Assembly: GCF_017873965.1 (NCBI RefSeq)
Contig: NZ_JAGGKT010000017.1
Span: forward strand, 1 to 64,000
DNA length: 64,000 bases
Direction of reading: 5' to 3'
Source of the DNA: Ammoniphilus resinae
Lineage (GTDB): Bacteria > Bacillota > Bacilli > Aneurinibacillales > RAOX-1
How positions within the stretch are numbered: the stretch's first letter is position 1; every line of letters starts with the position of its first letter. Shown here piece after piece: positions 8,234 to 16,536 of this stretch. The translations under genes and the position numbers were made by a program. The notes under the pieces are model-generated. The model did no database searches, was not told the origin of the DNA, and was given only the letters and a program-made list of their open reading frames with translations.

Positions 8234-9436
8234 ATGCTAAATTTCACTTTAAATATTCCAACTAAGATTATCTTTGGAAAAGGCGAAGTCAACCGGACCG
8301 GTGAAATTGTAAAAGAGTACGCCAAGAAAGTATTAGTGGTTACGGGACGCTCTTCGACTAAAAAAACGGGATCTCTAAACAAAGTAACTACCTCTTTGCA
8401 AGAGGCTGGCGTCGATTTTATCGTGTTTGACCAGGTAGAGCCTAACCCACGGGCAGAAACCGTAGATCGAGGCGGACAAATCGCTCGTGAAGAACATTGT
8501 GATTTGATCCTTGCTTTAGGAGGCGGTTCCGCCATGGATGCGGCCAAAGCCATTGCGACTGTGGCGATATCGGCAAGACCGATCCATGAATATATTCGTG
8601 GGAATAAAACAGAACTTTGGAAAGAATTGCTTCCAATTAAGGAGGCGCTCCCTATTGTCACAATCCCGACGTTAGCGGCAACAGGTTCTGAAGCCAATTC
8701 CGGCGCGGTCATTACCAACTGGGAAACAAAGGAGAAATCAGGGATCTCAGGTCCCGCGTTGTTTCCGCGTGTTGCTATCCTTGATCCAGAATTAACCTTT
8801 ACCGTATCTGCCAGTTATACAGCGGACGGTGCGGTAGACATGTTCACTCATTTGTATGAGGGGTATATGACAGGGGATGAGAATGCGAACGTTCAGGATG
8901 AAATTACGGAAGGACTTATGCGCAATGCGGTGAAATATGCGAGGACTGCCATTGACCAACCAGAAGATTATAACGCCCGTGCGCATCTTCTTTGGACAAG
9001 CACTCTCGCTTTAGTGGGAATAGCGAACGCGGGAAGAGGAGGAAGCTTTCCTGTACATCAAATGGAACATACCTTGTCCGCTCACTATGATATTTCACAT
9101 GGACGTGGATTAGCTATTCTAACTCCAGCTTATTTTCGTCAAATCATCAAAAAGGATCGTCCCCATAGACTCGCACGCCTAGGCCGTCAAGTGTTTAACG
9201 TGACACTCGAAGATGATCTGGAAGCTTGCGAGGCGACAATCGAAGCTATCGTGGGATGGTTCAAAGAAATAGGAACTTTCGATACACTAAAGAATCTTGG
9301 GGTGAAAAAAGGGGACCTCAAGTTGATGGCAGAGGAAACGATCCGCGTAGGGGGATTAGGGCAAAATGCTTTGGCAGCCACGCATCCTTTATCTGCCAAT
9401 GAGGTTCTCCATATTTATGAAGAGGTTTTTGAATAA
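8234..9436 (+). CDS. Iron-containing alcohol dehydrogenase
   Basis: This 400-residue type III alcohol dehydrogenase is of the butanol dehydrogenase (YugJ/BDH) type. The N-terminal NAD(P) domain carries GGGSAMDAAK (about residues 96-105). The C-terminal helical domain supplies metal ligands, including an Asp near 205 and His residues in the VHQMEHTLSAHYDISHGRG segment (about 275-295). It reduces aldehydes or oxidises primary alcohols in the cytosol. The gene is monocistronic: it follows a terminator, and a repeat array follows it. The start is supported by GGAGATGATGAT. No partner gene hints at the physiological substrate. Confidence 0.88.
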   Translation: MLNFTLNIPTKIIFGKGEVNRTGEIVKEYAKKVLVVTGRSSTKKTGSLNKVTTSLQEAGVDFIVFDQVEPNPRAETVDRGGQIAREEHCDLILALGGGSAMDAAKAIATVAISARPIHEYIRGNKTELWKELLPIKEALPIVTIPTLAATGSEANSGAVITNWETKEKSGISGPALFPRVAILDPELTFTVSASYTADGAVDMFTHLYEGYMTGDENANVQDEITEGLMRNAVKYARTAIDQPEDYNARAHLLWTSTLALVGIANAGRGGSFPVHQMEHTLSAHYDISHGRGLAILTPAYFRQIIKKDRPHRLARLGRQVFNVTLEDDLEACEATIEAIVGWFKEIGTFDTLKNLGVKKGDLKLMAEETIRVGGLGQNALAATHPLSANEVLHIYEEVFE

Positions 9437-9479
9437 CGGGAAAGTAGGTTTTTATGAGTGAGAAGCGGGGGTGGAGGTT

Positions 9480-9684
9480 GATGATGACCGTTTTCGCATT
9501 CGCCAAGTGTGATTTTGGTTATCATAACCTCGATGATGACCATTTTCGCATTCGCCAAGTGTGATTTTGGTTATCATAACCCGATGATGACCATTTTCGC
9601 ATTCGCCAAGCCCAATGTCGGTCATCATACCCTCGATGATAACCATTTTTACATTCGCCAAGCCCGATTTTGGTCATCATCACC
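9480..9684. repeat. Tandem repeat array B (four ~52-bp units)
   Basis: Units start at 9480, 9532, 9583 and 9635 (periods 52, 51, 52). Each begins with GATGATGACC, has a conserved core CATTCGCCAAG, and ends in GGTTATCATAACC or GGTCATCATACC. The unit start and end are therefore complementary, and each unit can fold into a hairpin. It follows the alcohol dehydrogenase gene. Apparent short reading frames through the array on both strands are repeat artefacts. Confidence 0.85.
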
Positions 9685-9785
9685 GCCCGTGATTCTCATA
9701 TTTATTTGAAATTAGAAGAAAGGAACTATTTGCATGAGGTACATCTATTGGGGACAACCTATGATCAGCAACAATTTCGAAAGGG

Positions 9786-9941
9786 GTGACGTTTATACTA
9801 CAGAATGAATTTCGTGATCGATCTAAAACAAGCACTATTCTTGCTCTTGTAAAAGCCTTAAATATATTGGAGCAATCAGATAGTCTAGTGGAGGCCAAGG
9901 AAGAAATAAAAAAATTGATTCAAAAATATGAACATGAATAG
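9786..9941 (+). CDS. Possible 51-residue hypothetical protein
   Basis: A GTG-initiated frame of 51 residues is rich in Leu, Lys and Glu and ends in a predicted amphipathic helix (about residues 30-50). A purine-rich AAAGGGG overlaps the proposed start rather than preceding it, so the start is doubtful. The stretch 9685-10021 holds nothing else recognisable. It might be a remnant of a longer gene, and no family is recognised. Confidence 0.25.
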   Translation: MTFILQNEFRDRSKTSTILALVKALNILEQSDSLVEAKEEIKKLIQKYEHE

Positions 9942-10021
9942 ACCGGAATATATATAGGTTCCCTGGAAAACTTGAAGTCAGTCGAATAATTGTACAAGTT
10001 GACTCGATAAGTGGCATATAT

Positions 10022-10642
10022 ATGAAACATGCCCTTTTTTTGGAGATGATTCAATATATGCCGCTTTTAGATAAAGCCATTGCTATAATCATTGGTAGTA
10101 TCATAATATCGATCGGGATAAATTTCTTCCTAGTCCCTTTTGAGCTTCTTGATGGAGGGATTATTGGTTTAGGATTAATAGTTAAGTATTTGCTGGGAAT
10201 TAAGGCGGGATTGACCATCATTGTTTTAAGCATTCCAATCTTTACAATAGCTTGGTTTAAATATCGGAACTACTTCCTTAACAGCCTTCACGGTATGTTT
10301 ATATCTTCGTTTATGATTGACCTTTTGTACCCCCTTCATGATCTTTTTCTTTCTTACTTTGACCTACCGGCATTGGTCTGCTCTGTGATCGGAGGAATAC
10401 TTGTCGGTTTAGGCATAGGAATTATGCTTAGATATGAAGTGAGCACTGGCGGCACAGATCTTCTCGCGCAATTTTTAGCAAATATCTTTCGATTGAATGT
10501 TGGAATCATGATTTTCATAATCGATGCCCTTGTAATTTGCGTGGGAGGTTTACTTATCTCTAAGGAAACCTTCTTCTTGTCCGTTGTGACAATCACTTTT
10601 GTTGGATTGACAACCAGCATATGTACTTGGAGGACAACCTAG
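10022..10642 (+). CDS. YitT-family (DUF161) membrane protein, short form
   Basis: The protein has 206 residues with about five or six membrane helices. Family-typical segments are GSIIISIGINFFLVP (about residues 21-35), LLDGGIIGLGLI (about 43-54) and RYEVSTGGTDLLAQFLA (about 138-155). It lacks the cytoplasmic DUF2179 domain of longer YitT proteins, as in a known short subgroup. Function in the family is unknown. The last residues (ICTWRTT) run into the start of repeat array C, so the extreme C-terminus may have been altered by the repeat. ATG at 10022 lacks a strong ribosome-binding site; the in-frame ATG at 10046 follows GGAG and may be the true start. Confidence 0.8.
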   Translation: MKHALFLEMIQYMPLLDKAIAIIIGSIIISIGINFFLVPFELLDGGIIGLGLIVKYLLGIKAGLTIIVLSIPIFTIAWFKYRNYFLNSLHGMFISSFMIDLLYPLHDLFLSYFDLPALVCSVIGGILVGLGIGIMLRYEVSTGGTDLLAQFLANIFRLNVGIMIFIIDALVICVGGLLISKETFFLSVVTITFVGLTTSICTWRTT

Positions 10643-10790
10643 GTTGTGCTTCCCGAGGCATGAAGGACAAATCCTAGGTGAAATACCGGCGAAAAGTCCT
10701 TGAGCGGGCTTATGAAGGATAAATCCTAGGTGAAATACCGCGGAAAAGTCCTTGATTGAGCTTATGAAGGACAATACCTGCGAAAGCCCT
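10622..10790. repeat. Tandem repeat array C (~52-bp units, AAGGAC/GTCCTT dyads)
   Basis: ATGAAGGA starts at 10660, 10712 and 10764 (periods of 52 bp). Each full unit runs ATGAAGGAYAAATCCTAGG, then a segment containing GAAATACC, then AAAAGTCCTTGA, so AAGGAC at the start is complementary to GTCCTT near the end. A degenerate unit overlaps the 3' end of the YitT gene (AGGACAACCTAGG, 10631-10643). A single related junction occurs at 55697-55723. Confidence 0.8.
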
Positions 10791-10831
10791 TCCGCTGCTT
10801 TATTGTCACCATCCCCGGCGATCTGAGGAGC

Positions 10832-11326
10832 TTACTCAACTCCCACCACTCTGCTGCGCCTTTCCAATAGAATGGTGTCCCGCCATTTTCCGTGCATCTT
10901 TCCGATCCGTTCCCTTCTGCCTATTTCCCTAAACCCATGTTTTTCATGTAACGCAAGACTCGAGGTGTTTTCTGGGAAGATACCCGCTTGTAAAGTCCAA
11001 AATCCTTTTTCTTCACTGCGCTTAATAAGTGCTTCCAGTAAAAGGTTTCCAACTCCCTTTCCTTGTGCATCCGGGTGGACATAGATGCTCACTTCAGCGA
11101 CCCCAGAATAAACACATCGATCAGAAACTGCACTTAATTTACACCAGCCTAAAATAGCCTTGTCATTAAATGCAACCAATGTACATCCTGGTACCGCAGA
11201 CGCTATCCAATGATCAAACGAGGGAGCCCTAGTTTCAAATGTAGCATGACCTGTAGCAATCCCTGCTTCATATATAAATTTCACTTGATTCCAATCCTCT
11301 TTTAAAAAATCTCTTATTTGGTACAT
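10832..11326 (-). CDS. GNAT N-acetyltransferase, phosphinothricin-acetyltransferase-like
   Basis: This is a 164-residue GNAT-fold enzyme. The acetyl-CoA pyrophosphate-binding motif A reads QGKGVGNLLLEALI (about residues 88-101), preceded by the beta-4 strand VAEVSIYVHP and followed by the SLALHEKHGFREIG motif typical of the Pat/YwnH subfamily. It acetylates a small amino compound such as methionine sulfoximine or a related amino acid; the natural substrate is unknown. The start is supported by GAGGGGGC 6-7 nt upstream. It stands alone, converging on the YitT gene. Confidence 0.82.
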   Translation of the reverse strand: MYQIRDFLKEDWNQVKFIYEAGIATGHATFETRAPSFDHWIASAVPGCTLVAFNDKAILGWCKLSAVSDRCVYSGVAEVSIYVHPDAQGKGVGNLLLEALIKRSEEKGFWTLQAGIFPENTSSLALHEKHGFREIGRRERIGKMHGKWRDTILLERRSRVVGVE

Positions 11327-11439
11327 GGATATCGCCCCCTCAATAGGAACAGTATACCATCAGAAATGAATAGTAAGAAAAGTTTAACCAATGGATCGCA
11401 GTGGGTTTTTGTAAATTATAATTACTTTTTAAAAGTATC

Positions 11440-11468
11440 TTGACAAAAGTATGTATTCATCATATTAT
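11440..11468 (+). promoter_or_regulatory. Sigma-A promoter of the DoxX gene
   Basis: TTGACA (11440-11445), a 17-bp spacer and TATTAT (11463-11468) lie about 50 bp before the start codon. This is one of the best consensus promoters in the window. Confidence 0.75.
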
Positions 11469-11515
11469 ACTTACATAAAGTTAGATGATAATAAAAAATA
11501 CAAGGAGGGCTTATC

Positions 11516-11914
11516 ATGAATATTGGTTTGCTTATTATACGTTTGGTGGTTGGATTAACTTTTGCAGGGCATGGAGCTCAAAAATTATTTGGTTGGTTTG
11601 GTGGATATGGACCAAAAGGAACGGGAGGCTGGTTTGAATCGATTGGACTAAAACCGGGTGTACAAATGGCCGTTTTAGCCGGTCTTGCTGAATTAGTCGG
11701 CGGTTTGCTGTTCGCGGCAGGCTTGTTCACACCGATCGGAGCGATTCTCATCGTTTTAACCATGCTGGGTGCTATTGTGACAGTACACGGAAAAAATGGA
11801 TATTGGGTTACCTCAAATGGGTATGAATACAATCTTATGCTGATTGCTGTTGCCGTTGGAGTGGCTTTAATCGGGGCAGGTACGTATTCCATTGATGCTT
11901 TATTGGTTAATTAA
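11516..11914 (+). CDS. DoxX-family membrane protein
   Basis: The protein has 132 residues and four membrane helices. The family pattern [23 protein letters not shown] (split at about residues 4-27) and later [19 protein letters not shown] are clear. DoxX/YphA/YqjF proteins are integral membrane proteins linked in several bacteria to thiol or quinone redox stress; the biochemical role is unsettled. It has its own strong promoter, the ribosome-binding site AAGGAGGG, and a terminator just downstream, so it is monocistronic. Confidence 0.88.
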   Translation: MNIGLLIIRLVVGLTFAGHGAQKLFGWFGGYGPKGTGGWFESIGLKPGVQMAVLAGLAELVGGLLFAAGLFTPIGAILIVLTMLGAIVTVHGKNGYWVTSNGYEYNLMLIAVAVGVALIGAGTYSIDALLVN

Positions 11915-11942
11915 TAAATAAATAAATAGATAAATGGATAAT

Positions 11943-11970
11943 GGTGGTTGCTTCGGCAGCCACTTTTTTT
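11943..11970 (+). terminator. Terminator of the DoxX gene
   Basis: GTGGTTGC-TTCG-GCAGCCAC is a stable UUCG-capped hairpin followed by eight T residues. Confidence 0.9.
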
Positions 11971-12178
11971 TGTGTTAAATGTTCAAGATAAAAGGGATAG
12001 GGCAAGTTGCCATGGGTAAAAACGAGTGTGCCTAACAATGAATGAGTTTCCCCATAGAAAAAACATTTACGTTTATCTGCCTTAATAGCAATCATATTTA
12101 TACTATACATACGGTAGGGGAGTATTGTATTATGAGGGTAATAAAAAAGAATTGTGTAGTGGAAAGGGAGGATTTAAG

Positions 12179-12778
12179 ATGAGAATTCTTTTAGTAGGTG
12201 CTACGGGTACCATTGGAACTGCTGTTATGAATGAATTAGCATCACAGCATGAAATTATTTCAGCAGCTCGAAGTGAGGCGGATGTCTTGGTAGATATCAC
12301 ATCACCCGAAAGTATTACAGCCATGTATCAAGCCATTGGGAAGGTAGATGCTGTCATAAGTACGACGGGGAATACCTATTTTGGATCCCTTCAAGAACTG
12401 ACTCCGGAAAACAATGAGATTTCCATTGAAAGTAAATTAAAAGGGCAAATCAATCTGGTTCTCCTTGGAATGAATCATGTAAATGATCGGGGGAGTTTCA
12501 CGTTAACTACAGGGATCATCATGGATGATCCTATCGCTGGTGGAGTATCGGCGGCATTGGCCAATGGAGCTATAAAATCTTTTGTTGAGGCAGCAGCGCT
12601 TGAAATGCCTCGAGGCATACGTATAAATAATGTAAGCCCAAATGTTGTCCTAGAATCATTAAATAAGTATGGCCCGTATTTTCCCGGTTTTGAGCCCGTT
12701 CCTGCAAGCAGGGTGGCGAGAGCTTTTCGAAAAAGTGCTGAGGGTATACAAACCGGGCAAACTTATAAGGTATATTAA
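12179..12778 (+). CDS. Short-chain dehydrogenase/reductase (SDR)
   Basis: The protein has 199 residues from ATG 12179, chosen because GGAAAGGGAGG lies 7 nt upstream; a longer in-frame start at 12125 has no such site. The N-terminal Rossmann motif is VGATGTIG (about residues 6-13). The enzyme is of the small, classical-like SDR type: a Ser/Thr-rich TLTTGIIMDDP stretch at the catalytic Ser position is followed by AALANGAIKSFVEAAALEM rather than a clear YxxxK. The catalytic Tyr appears to be missing, as in several SDRs of the YfcH/YdfG-like group. The substrate is unknown. Confidence 0.78.
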   Translation: MRILLVGATGTIGTAVMNELASQHEIISAARSEADVLVDITSPESITAMYQAIGKVDAVISTTGNTYFGSLQELTPENNEISIESKLKGQINLVLLGMNHVNDRGSFTLTTGIIMDDPIAGGVSAALANGAIKSFVEAAALEMPRGIRINNVSPNVVLESLNKYGPYFPGFEPVPASRVARAFRKSAEGIQTGQTYKVY

Positions 12779-12823
12779 AACGATCCATATCCACTTCTAC
12801 TATAAATTTACTGGCTCTGTCCC

Positions 12824-12860
12824 AAAGAGAAAACCCCTGATCATCAGGGGTTTCCTCTTT
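12824..12860. terminator. Bidirectional terminator between convergent genes
   Basis: AAACCCCTGA (12831-12840) and TCAGGGGTTT (12844-12853) form a near-perfect hairpin, flanked by AAAGAG and CTCTTT that extend it on both strands. It serves the SDR gene on the plus strand and the small minus-strand gene that ends at 12861. Confidence 0.85.
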
Positions 12861-13043
12861 CTAAATCAAGGTAACCGACGACGGCTCCCTAATCTCTAGT
12901 GGCTCTTCCACATCAAGAGGTGTTGTAACTTCCAAAATCGGTGGTTCATAACCAGATCGATTTGTCAGATCTTGAATCGGACTCATCTCTTTGGGTGTTC
13001 CCAGCTGATTCAGAACGGAAGAAAATTTTCCTTTAGCCACCAT
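12861..13043 (-). CDS. Hypothetical small protein, 60 residues
   Basis: The translated protein has 60 residues. The N-terminal half is mildly basic; the C-terminal half is rich in Pro, Glu and Thr/Val (EPPILEV, VEEPLEI). There is no signal peptide or membrane helix. A strong GGAGGTGGG sits immediately upstream of the ATG and a shared terminator follows the stop, which supports a real gene. The family is not recognised. Confidence 0.6.
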   Translation of the reverse strand: MVAKGKFSSVLNQLGTPKEMSPIQDLTNRSGYEPPILEVTTPLDVEEPLEIREPSSVTLI

Positions 13044-13138
13044 CCCACCTCCATCTTATAGTATTTACAAAAGGGTAAAATTTATTGAAAAAAGGAAAGC
13101 TTAATGGTGAATGGATAAGGGGTTCACTAAAGAATAAA

Positions 13139-13175
13139 TTGACATATTGCAGTTCGTGTAACTATAATGGTTACA
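13139..13175 (+). promoter_or_regulatory. Promoter and probable Rrf2 operator
   Basis: TTGACA (13139-13144), an 18-bp spacer and TATAAT (13163-13168). The -10 hexamer lies inside the inverted repeat TGTAAC-N7-GTTACA (13157-13175). The same half-sites with the same 7-bp spacing recur upstream of the next gene (13641-13659), which suggests autoregulation by the Rrf2 protein encoded directly downstream. Confidence 0.65.
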
Positions 13176-13190
13176 ACGGTGGTGGTTTAA

Positions 13191-13604
13191 TTGAAACAAA
13201 TAAGCACCCGCTTTTCAATTGCTGTCCATATCCTTTCCTTGATTGCTGTCAGTTCAAACTGTACCGGGGATTTTATTGCGGGTAGCGTGAATACCAATCC
13301 CGTCGTCATTCGAAGAATTATGGGAATGTTAAAGAAGGCGGGTTTGTTGGATGTACGCGCTGGTGTAGGCGGTGCCTTTTTACTGAAAAGTCCTGAACAA
13401 ATAACCCTGCTTGATATTTATCGGGCTGTGAACGTGACAAAAGAGGATCAGTTGTTTCGTATACATGATGACTCCAATGTACAATGTCCAGTCGGAAGAA
13501 ACATTGAATGGGTTCTTCAATCAGAATTGAAAGAAGCACAATCCGCTATGGAACAAAGGTTGGCACAAACAACACTGAGCCAGCTGACAGCTAGGTTCAA
13601 ATAA
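13191..13604 (+). CDS. Rrf2-family transcriptional regulator (YwnA-like)
   Basis: The protein has 137 residues from a TTG start. The winged helix-turn-helix at about residues 10-70 includes the SVNTNPVVIRRIMGMLKKAGLL recognition region and the wing VRAGVGGAFLLKSPEQITLLDIYRAV. Only isolated Cys residues are present, not the three-Cys cluster of Fe-S Rrf2 members such as NsrR or IscR, so it probably senses via thiol or ligand. It precedes a QorB-like reductase as ywnA precedes ywnB in B. subtilis; both carry the shared operator. Redox or quinone stress control is inferred. Confidence 0.85.
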   Translation: MKQISTRFSIAVHILSLIAVSSNCTGDFIAGSVNTNPVVIRRIMGMLKKAGLLDVRAGVGGAFLLKSPEQITLLDIYRAVNVTKEDQLFRIHDDSNVQCPVGRNIEWVLQSELKEAQSAMEQRLAQTTLSQLTARFK

Positions 13605-13608
13605 TGAG

Positions 13609-13630
13609 AGCTCCTCAGGAGCTTTTATTT
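13609..13630 (+). terminator. Short terminator after the Rrf2 gene
   Basis: AGCTCC-TCA-GGAGCT hairpin followed by TTTATTTT. Confidence 0.65.
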
Positions 13631-13640
13631 TAGCTCCAGT

Positions 13641-13659
13641 TGTAACTGATCCTGTTATA
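13641..13659 (+). promoter_or_regulatory. Second Rrf2-type operator upstream of the QorB-like gene
   Basis: TGTAAC (13641-13646), 7 bp, GTTATA (13654-13659) differs by one base from the dyad in front of the regulator gene (13157-13175). It lies about 40 bp before the reductase start. Confidence 0.5.
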
Positions 13660-13696
13660 ACAACCACCATTACAACAAATTATAGGGGGAAAAACA

Positions 13697-14569
13697 ATGA
13701 AACTATTAGTTACAGGTGCCACCGGGAAACTCGGGACGAAAGTGATTGAGACCTTGTTGAAAACAGTCCCAGCAAATCAATTGGCTGTCAGTGTGCGGAA
13801 TCCCGAAAAAGCGGAGAGATGGCGGGCGCTGGGAGTGGAAGTTCGGCACGGAGATTTTGACCATCCAGAAACGTTAGATACGGCCTTTGCAGGGATTGAT
13901 CGACTATTAATCATATCGGCGGATGGGGACAATGAGACAAGGATCCGTCAGCACACGGCTGCAGTGTCCGCTGCCAAGCATGCTCAAGTTGGATTTATTG
14001 CCTATACCAGTTTGGTCAATGCAAAGGAGAGCAAGATGTTCCTCGCACCTGTCCACCGTGTCACGGAGGAAGCCATTTTGAAAACAGGCATTCCCTATTG
14101 CTTCCTGCGAAACAACTGGTACCTGGAAAATGAAATCCCAAGCATTCAAGGGGTTATGGCAGGAGCCCCTTGGGTTACGTCAGCAGGATCTGGAAGAGTA
14201 GGATGGGCACCACAGCAAGATTATGCGGAAGCGGCAGCAGCGGTTTTAGCAGGAAACGGCCATGAAAATTCCATCTATGAACTTACCGGTAAGCCGTTCA
14301 CTCAAGAAGAATTCGTATCGGCTTTGGGCAAAGTTTTAGGGAAGGAAATACCTGTCCAACAGGTCGATGACGAAGTCTATGCGGACATTATTAAAGGAGC
14401 TGGGGTGCCGGAATTTCTCGTTCCTTTCCTTGTAGATATCCAGAAAGGAATCCGCGAGGGCGCATTGGATCTCGAAAGCCATGATTTTGAAAAACTGCTA
14501 AGCCGCCCAGCAACCCCGATTGATCAGGCCTTAAGTCAAATTGTAAGTGGAATTGGGGCGACGGAGTAA
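13697..14569 (+). CDS. NmrA/QorB-like NAD(P)H:quinone oxidoreductase (SDR family)
   Basis: This 290-residue atypical SDR of the QorB/YtfG type has the Rossmann motif GATGKLGTKVIETLL at residues 7-21, SVRNPEKAERW near 33 for cofactor contact, HGDFDHPETLDTAFAG, FIAYTSLVNA and the FLRNNWYLEN stretch that matches E. coli YtfG closely. It reduces quinones or related electrophiles at the expense of NADPH. The gene sits in front of its own terminator and behind an Rrf2 operator, which suggests induction by electrophile or quinone stress. Confidence 0.82.
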   Translation: MKLLVTGATGKLGTKVIETLLKTVPANQLAVSVRNPEKAERWRALGVEVRHGDFDHPETLDTAFAGIDRLLIISADGDNETRIRQHTAAVSAAKHAQVGFIAYTSLVNAKESKMFLAPVHRVTEEAILKTGIPYCFLRNNWYLENEIPSIQGVMAGAPWVTSAGSGRVGWAPQQDYAEAAAAVLAGNGHENSIYELTGKPFTQEEFVSALGKVLGKEIPVQQVDDEVYADIIKGAGVPEFLVPFLVDIQKGIREGALDLESHDFEKLLSRPATPIDQALSQIVSGIGATE

Positions 14570-14575
14570 TTACTA

Positions 14576-14612
14576 AAAGACCGACCTTCTGAATTAATGG
14601 AGGTCGGTTTTT
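14576..14612 (+). terminator. Terminator after the QorB-like gene
   Basis: ACCGACCT (14580-14587) pairs with AGGTCGGT (14601-14608), followed by a T-run. Confidence 0.85.
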
Positions 14613-14712
14613 CACGTGTACCGCTTTTAATCCTCTACATTGTGTTGAGATGAATAGCAAAAAAATTTTTCCGTTGTTTGATCGTAATTATAGAGGATAC
14701 TATTAATTTAAT

Positions 14713-14742
14713 TTTACATATAACTATGAATTTTTGTAATAT
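14713..14742 (+). promoter_or_regulatory. Candidate promoter of the korAB operon
   Basis: TTTACA (14713-14718), an 18-bp spacer and TAATAT (14737-14742). A small GC hairpin CGGG-CTGA-CCCG lies in the leader just before the ribosome-binding site. Confidence 0.4.
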
Positions 14743-14786
14743 ATAGATATAAGGAGCGGGCTGACCCGTGAAAACAGGGGGACCAA

Positions 14787-16532
14787 ATGAATATAAAATC
14801 AGAAGTTTCTTGCCTTGTGGGTGGCATGCAGGGAGAAGGAATTGAAAGTGTTGGTGAAATTTTAGCCAAGGCATTAGGGAGAAATGGGTACTACCTCTTT
14901 GGTTATCGAAATTTCTCCTCGCGAATCAAGGGTGGTCATTCGGATTTTCATTTACGAATCGGCAAAGATCCGGTTTACAATGCCTCTGAGCGGTTTGAGC
15001 TTATTCTTGCTTTTGACCATGAATCCATTGAACTGCACCAGAGATCATTAATAGATGGGGGCGTGATTCTGTTTGACCCAAAGACGGTAAAGATAGACCA
15101 AATCACTATCCGGGGAGGAATTCAGAGTATTGCGTTTCCATTTAGTGATATGGCTGCAGAATTGGGCAGTAAACAGATGAAAAACATGGTTGCAGTGGGA
15201 GCGGCTTGTGCGTTGTTCGACCAGCCGATTGGGGTGTTTGGTGATGCCGTTCGAGAACAATTTGCAAAAAAGGGAGAAGCCATCGTCGAAAAAAATATGG
15301 CAGCCGTAAAAAAGGGTCATGAATTTTTACAAGAGTTGATGGATACTCGCTTTCCCTTAGAAAAACAACCCCAATCCGGACAACGTCTATTTCTGTCTGG
15401 CAACGACGCCATTTCAATTGGCGCAGTGCTCGGCGGATGCCGCTTTATGGCTGGCTACCCGATCACACCAGCATCGGATATTCTGGAGAATTTGGTGCAG
15501 ATGCTGCCCAATTACGGTGGTGTGGCTGTGCAAACGGAAGATGAACTGGCGGCGATTGCCATGGTTATTGGTGCCGGATATGCTGGAACCCGTGCGATGA
15601 CTGCCACGGCCGGGCCAGGCATTTCCTTGATGCAAGAGGCAATTGGCCTCGCGGGGGCTACCGAAACGCCAATTGTCATTGTGGACACGCAACGGGGCGG
15701 CCCAAGCAGTGGAATGGCAACCAAAATCGAACAAAGTGACTTACATGCGATGATAACTGGTACGCATGGGGAAGCTCCACGAATCGTTCTAGCGCCAAGC
15801 ACGGTGGAAGAGGCGATGCTGGACATGCCAAAGGCCTTTAATTTAGCTGAAAAATATCAATGTCCGGTGTTTGTGGCATCAGATTTGGTCTTGTCCACTT
15901 CGAAACAAACCTGTGAGATGGCGAATTTGCAGCTGGAAGACATTCAAATTGATCGGGGCAAACGGGTTGCAGAGACTGAACTCGCTATGAGTGGTGATCG
16001 CGTCTATAAGCGTTTCGCGATTACTGACGATGGGATTACAGCCCGAAGCATTCCCGGGCAAAAGAAGGGGATGCATCATGTAACAGGGATTGAACATGGA
16101 CCGACGGGACATCCCAGTGAGAATCCCGCTAATCGCGTGGCACAAATGAGCAAAAGGGCGAGAAAATTACAGTGTGTTCCGATGAATGATGCGATTAAAT
16201 ATGAAGGAATTCCGCAGGCAGAGGTCTTACTCATCGGTTTTGGATCGACATATGGGGCGATCCGTGAGGCAAGATTGTGGATGCAAAAAGAAGGGGCTGC
16301 TGTTGGGCATGTACATGTGCGAATGCTACACCCGCTCCCTGCTGCTGAAATCTCTCAGTATACTGAGAAAGCGAAGACCATCATCGTTGTCGAGCAAAAC
16401 TCAACAGGCCAACTGGCAAACCTATTAAAACAGCACATATCAATACATGCGAAGTTGCACCCATGTCTTAAATTTGATGGTGTTCCGATTTCTCCATCGG
16501 AAATCACATCGTTTTGTAGGGAGTTGATATAA
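14787..16532 (+). CDS. korA: 2-oxoacid:ferredoxin oxidoreductase, fused gamma-alpha subunit
   Basis: The protein has 581 residues. The N-terminal gamma domain (about 1-190) has GGMQGEGIESVGEILAKAL; the alpha domain (about 205-430, pyrimidine-binding) has GNDAISIGAVLGGCRFMAGYPITPASDI and ATAGPGISLMQEAIGLAG. The C-terminal transketolase-like domain is about 460-575. The layout is that of KorA/OorA-type two-subunit enzymes of aerobic and facultative bacteria. With the beta subunit it converts a 2-oxoacid plus CoA to acyl-CoA, CO2 and reduced ferredoxin. 2-Oxoglutarate is the most frequent substrate in the family, but the downstream beta-oxidation genes leave a branched-chain oxoacid open. Confidence 0.87.
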   Translation: MNIKSEVSCLVGGMQGEGIESVGEILAKALGRNGYYLFGYRNFSSRIKGGHSDFHLRIGKDPVYNASERFELILAFDHESIELHQRSLIDGGVILFDPKTVKIDQITIRGGIQSIAFPFSDMAAELGSKQMKNMVAVGAACALFDQPIGVFGDAVREQFAKKGEAIVEKNMAAVKKGHEFLQELMDTRFPLEKQPQSGQRLFLSGNDAISIGAVLGGCRFMAGYPITPASDILENLVQMLPNYGGVAVQTEDELAAIAMVIGAGYAGTRAMTATAGPGISLMQEAIGLAGATETPIVIVDTQRGGPSSGMATKIEQSDLHAMITGTHGEAPRIVLAPSTVEEAMLDMPKAFNLAEKYQCPVFVASDLVLSTSKQTCEMANLQLEDIQIDRGKRVAETELAMSGDRVYKRFAITDDGITARSIPGQKKGMHHVTGIEHGPTGHPSENPANRVAQMSKRARKLQCVPMNDAIKYEGIPQAEVLLIGFGSTYGAIREARLWMQKEGAAVGHVHVRMLHPLPAAEISQYTEKAKTIIVVEQNSTGQLANLLKQHISIHAKLHPCLKFDGVPISPSEITSFCRELI

Positions 16533-16536
16533 AAAG

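Noticed and set aside
9452-9709. Coding frames through array B on both strands
   Set aside because: Their repeated peptides only reflect the 52-bp DNA unit and they lack ribosome-binding sites.
10022-10642. YitT gene truncated by the repeat array
   Set aside because: At about 206 residues it agrees with the short YitT subgroup that lacks DUF2179; only the last few residues look affected.
12861-13043. Lasso-peptide precursor
   Set aside because: A YxxPxL pattern (YEPPIL) occurs, but there is no following Gly-initiated core, no Thr at the -2 position and no biosynthesis genes nearby.
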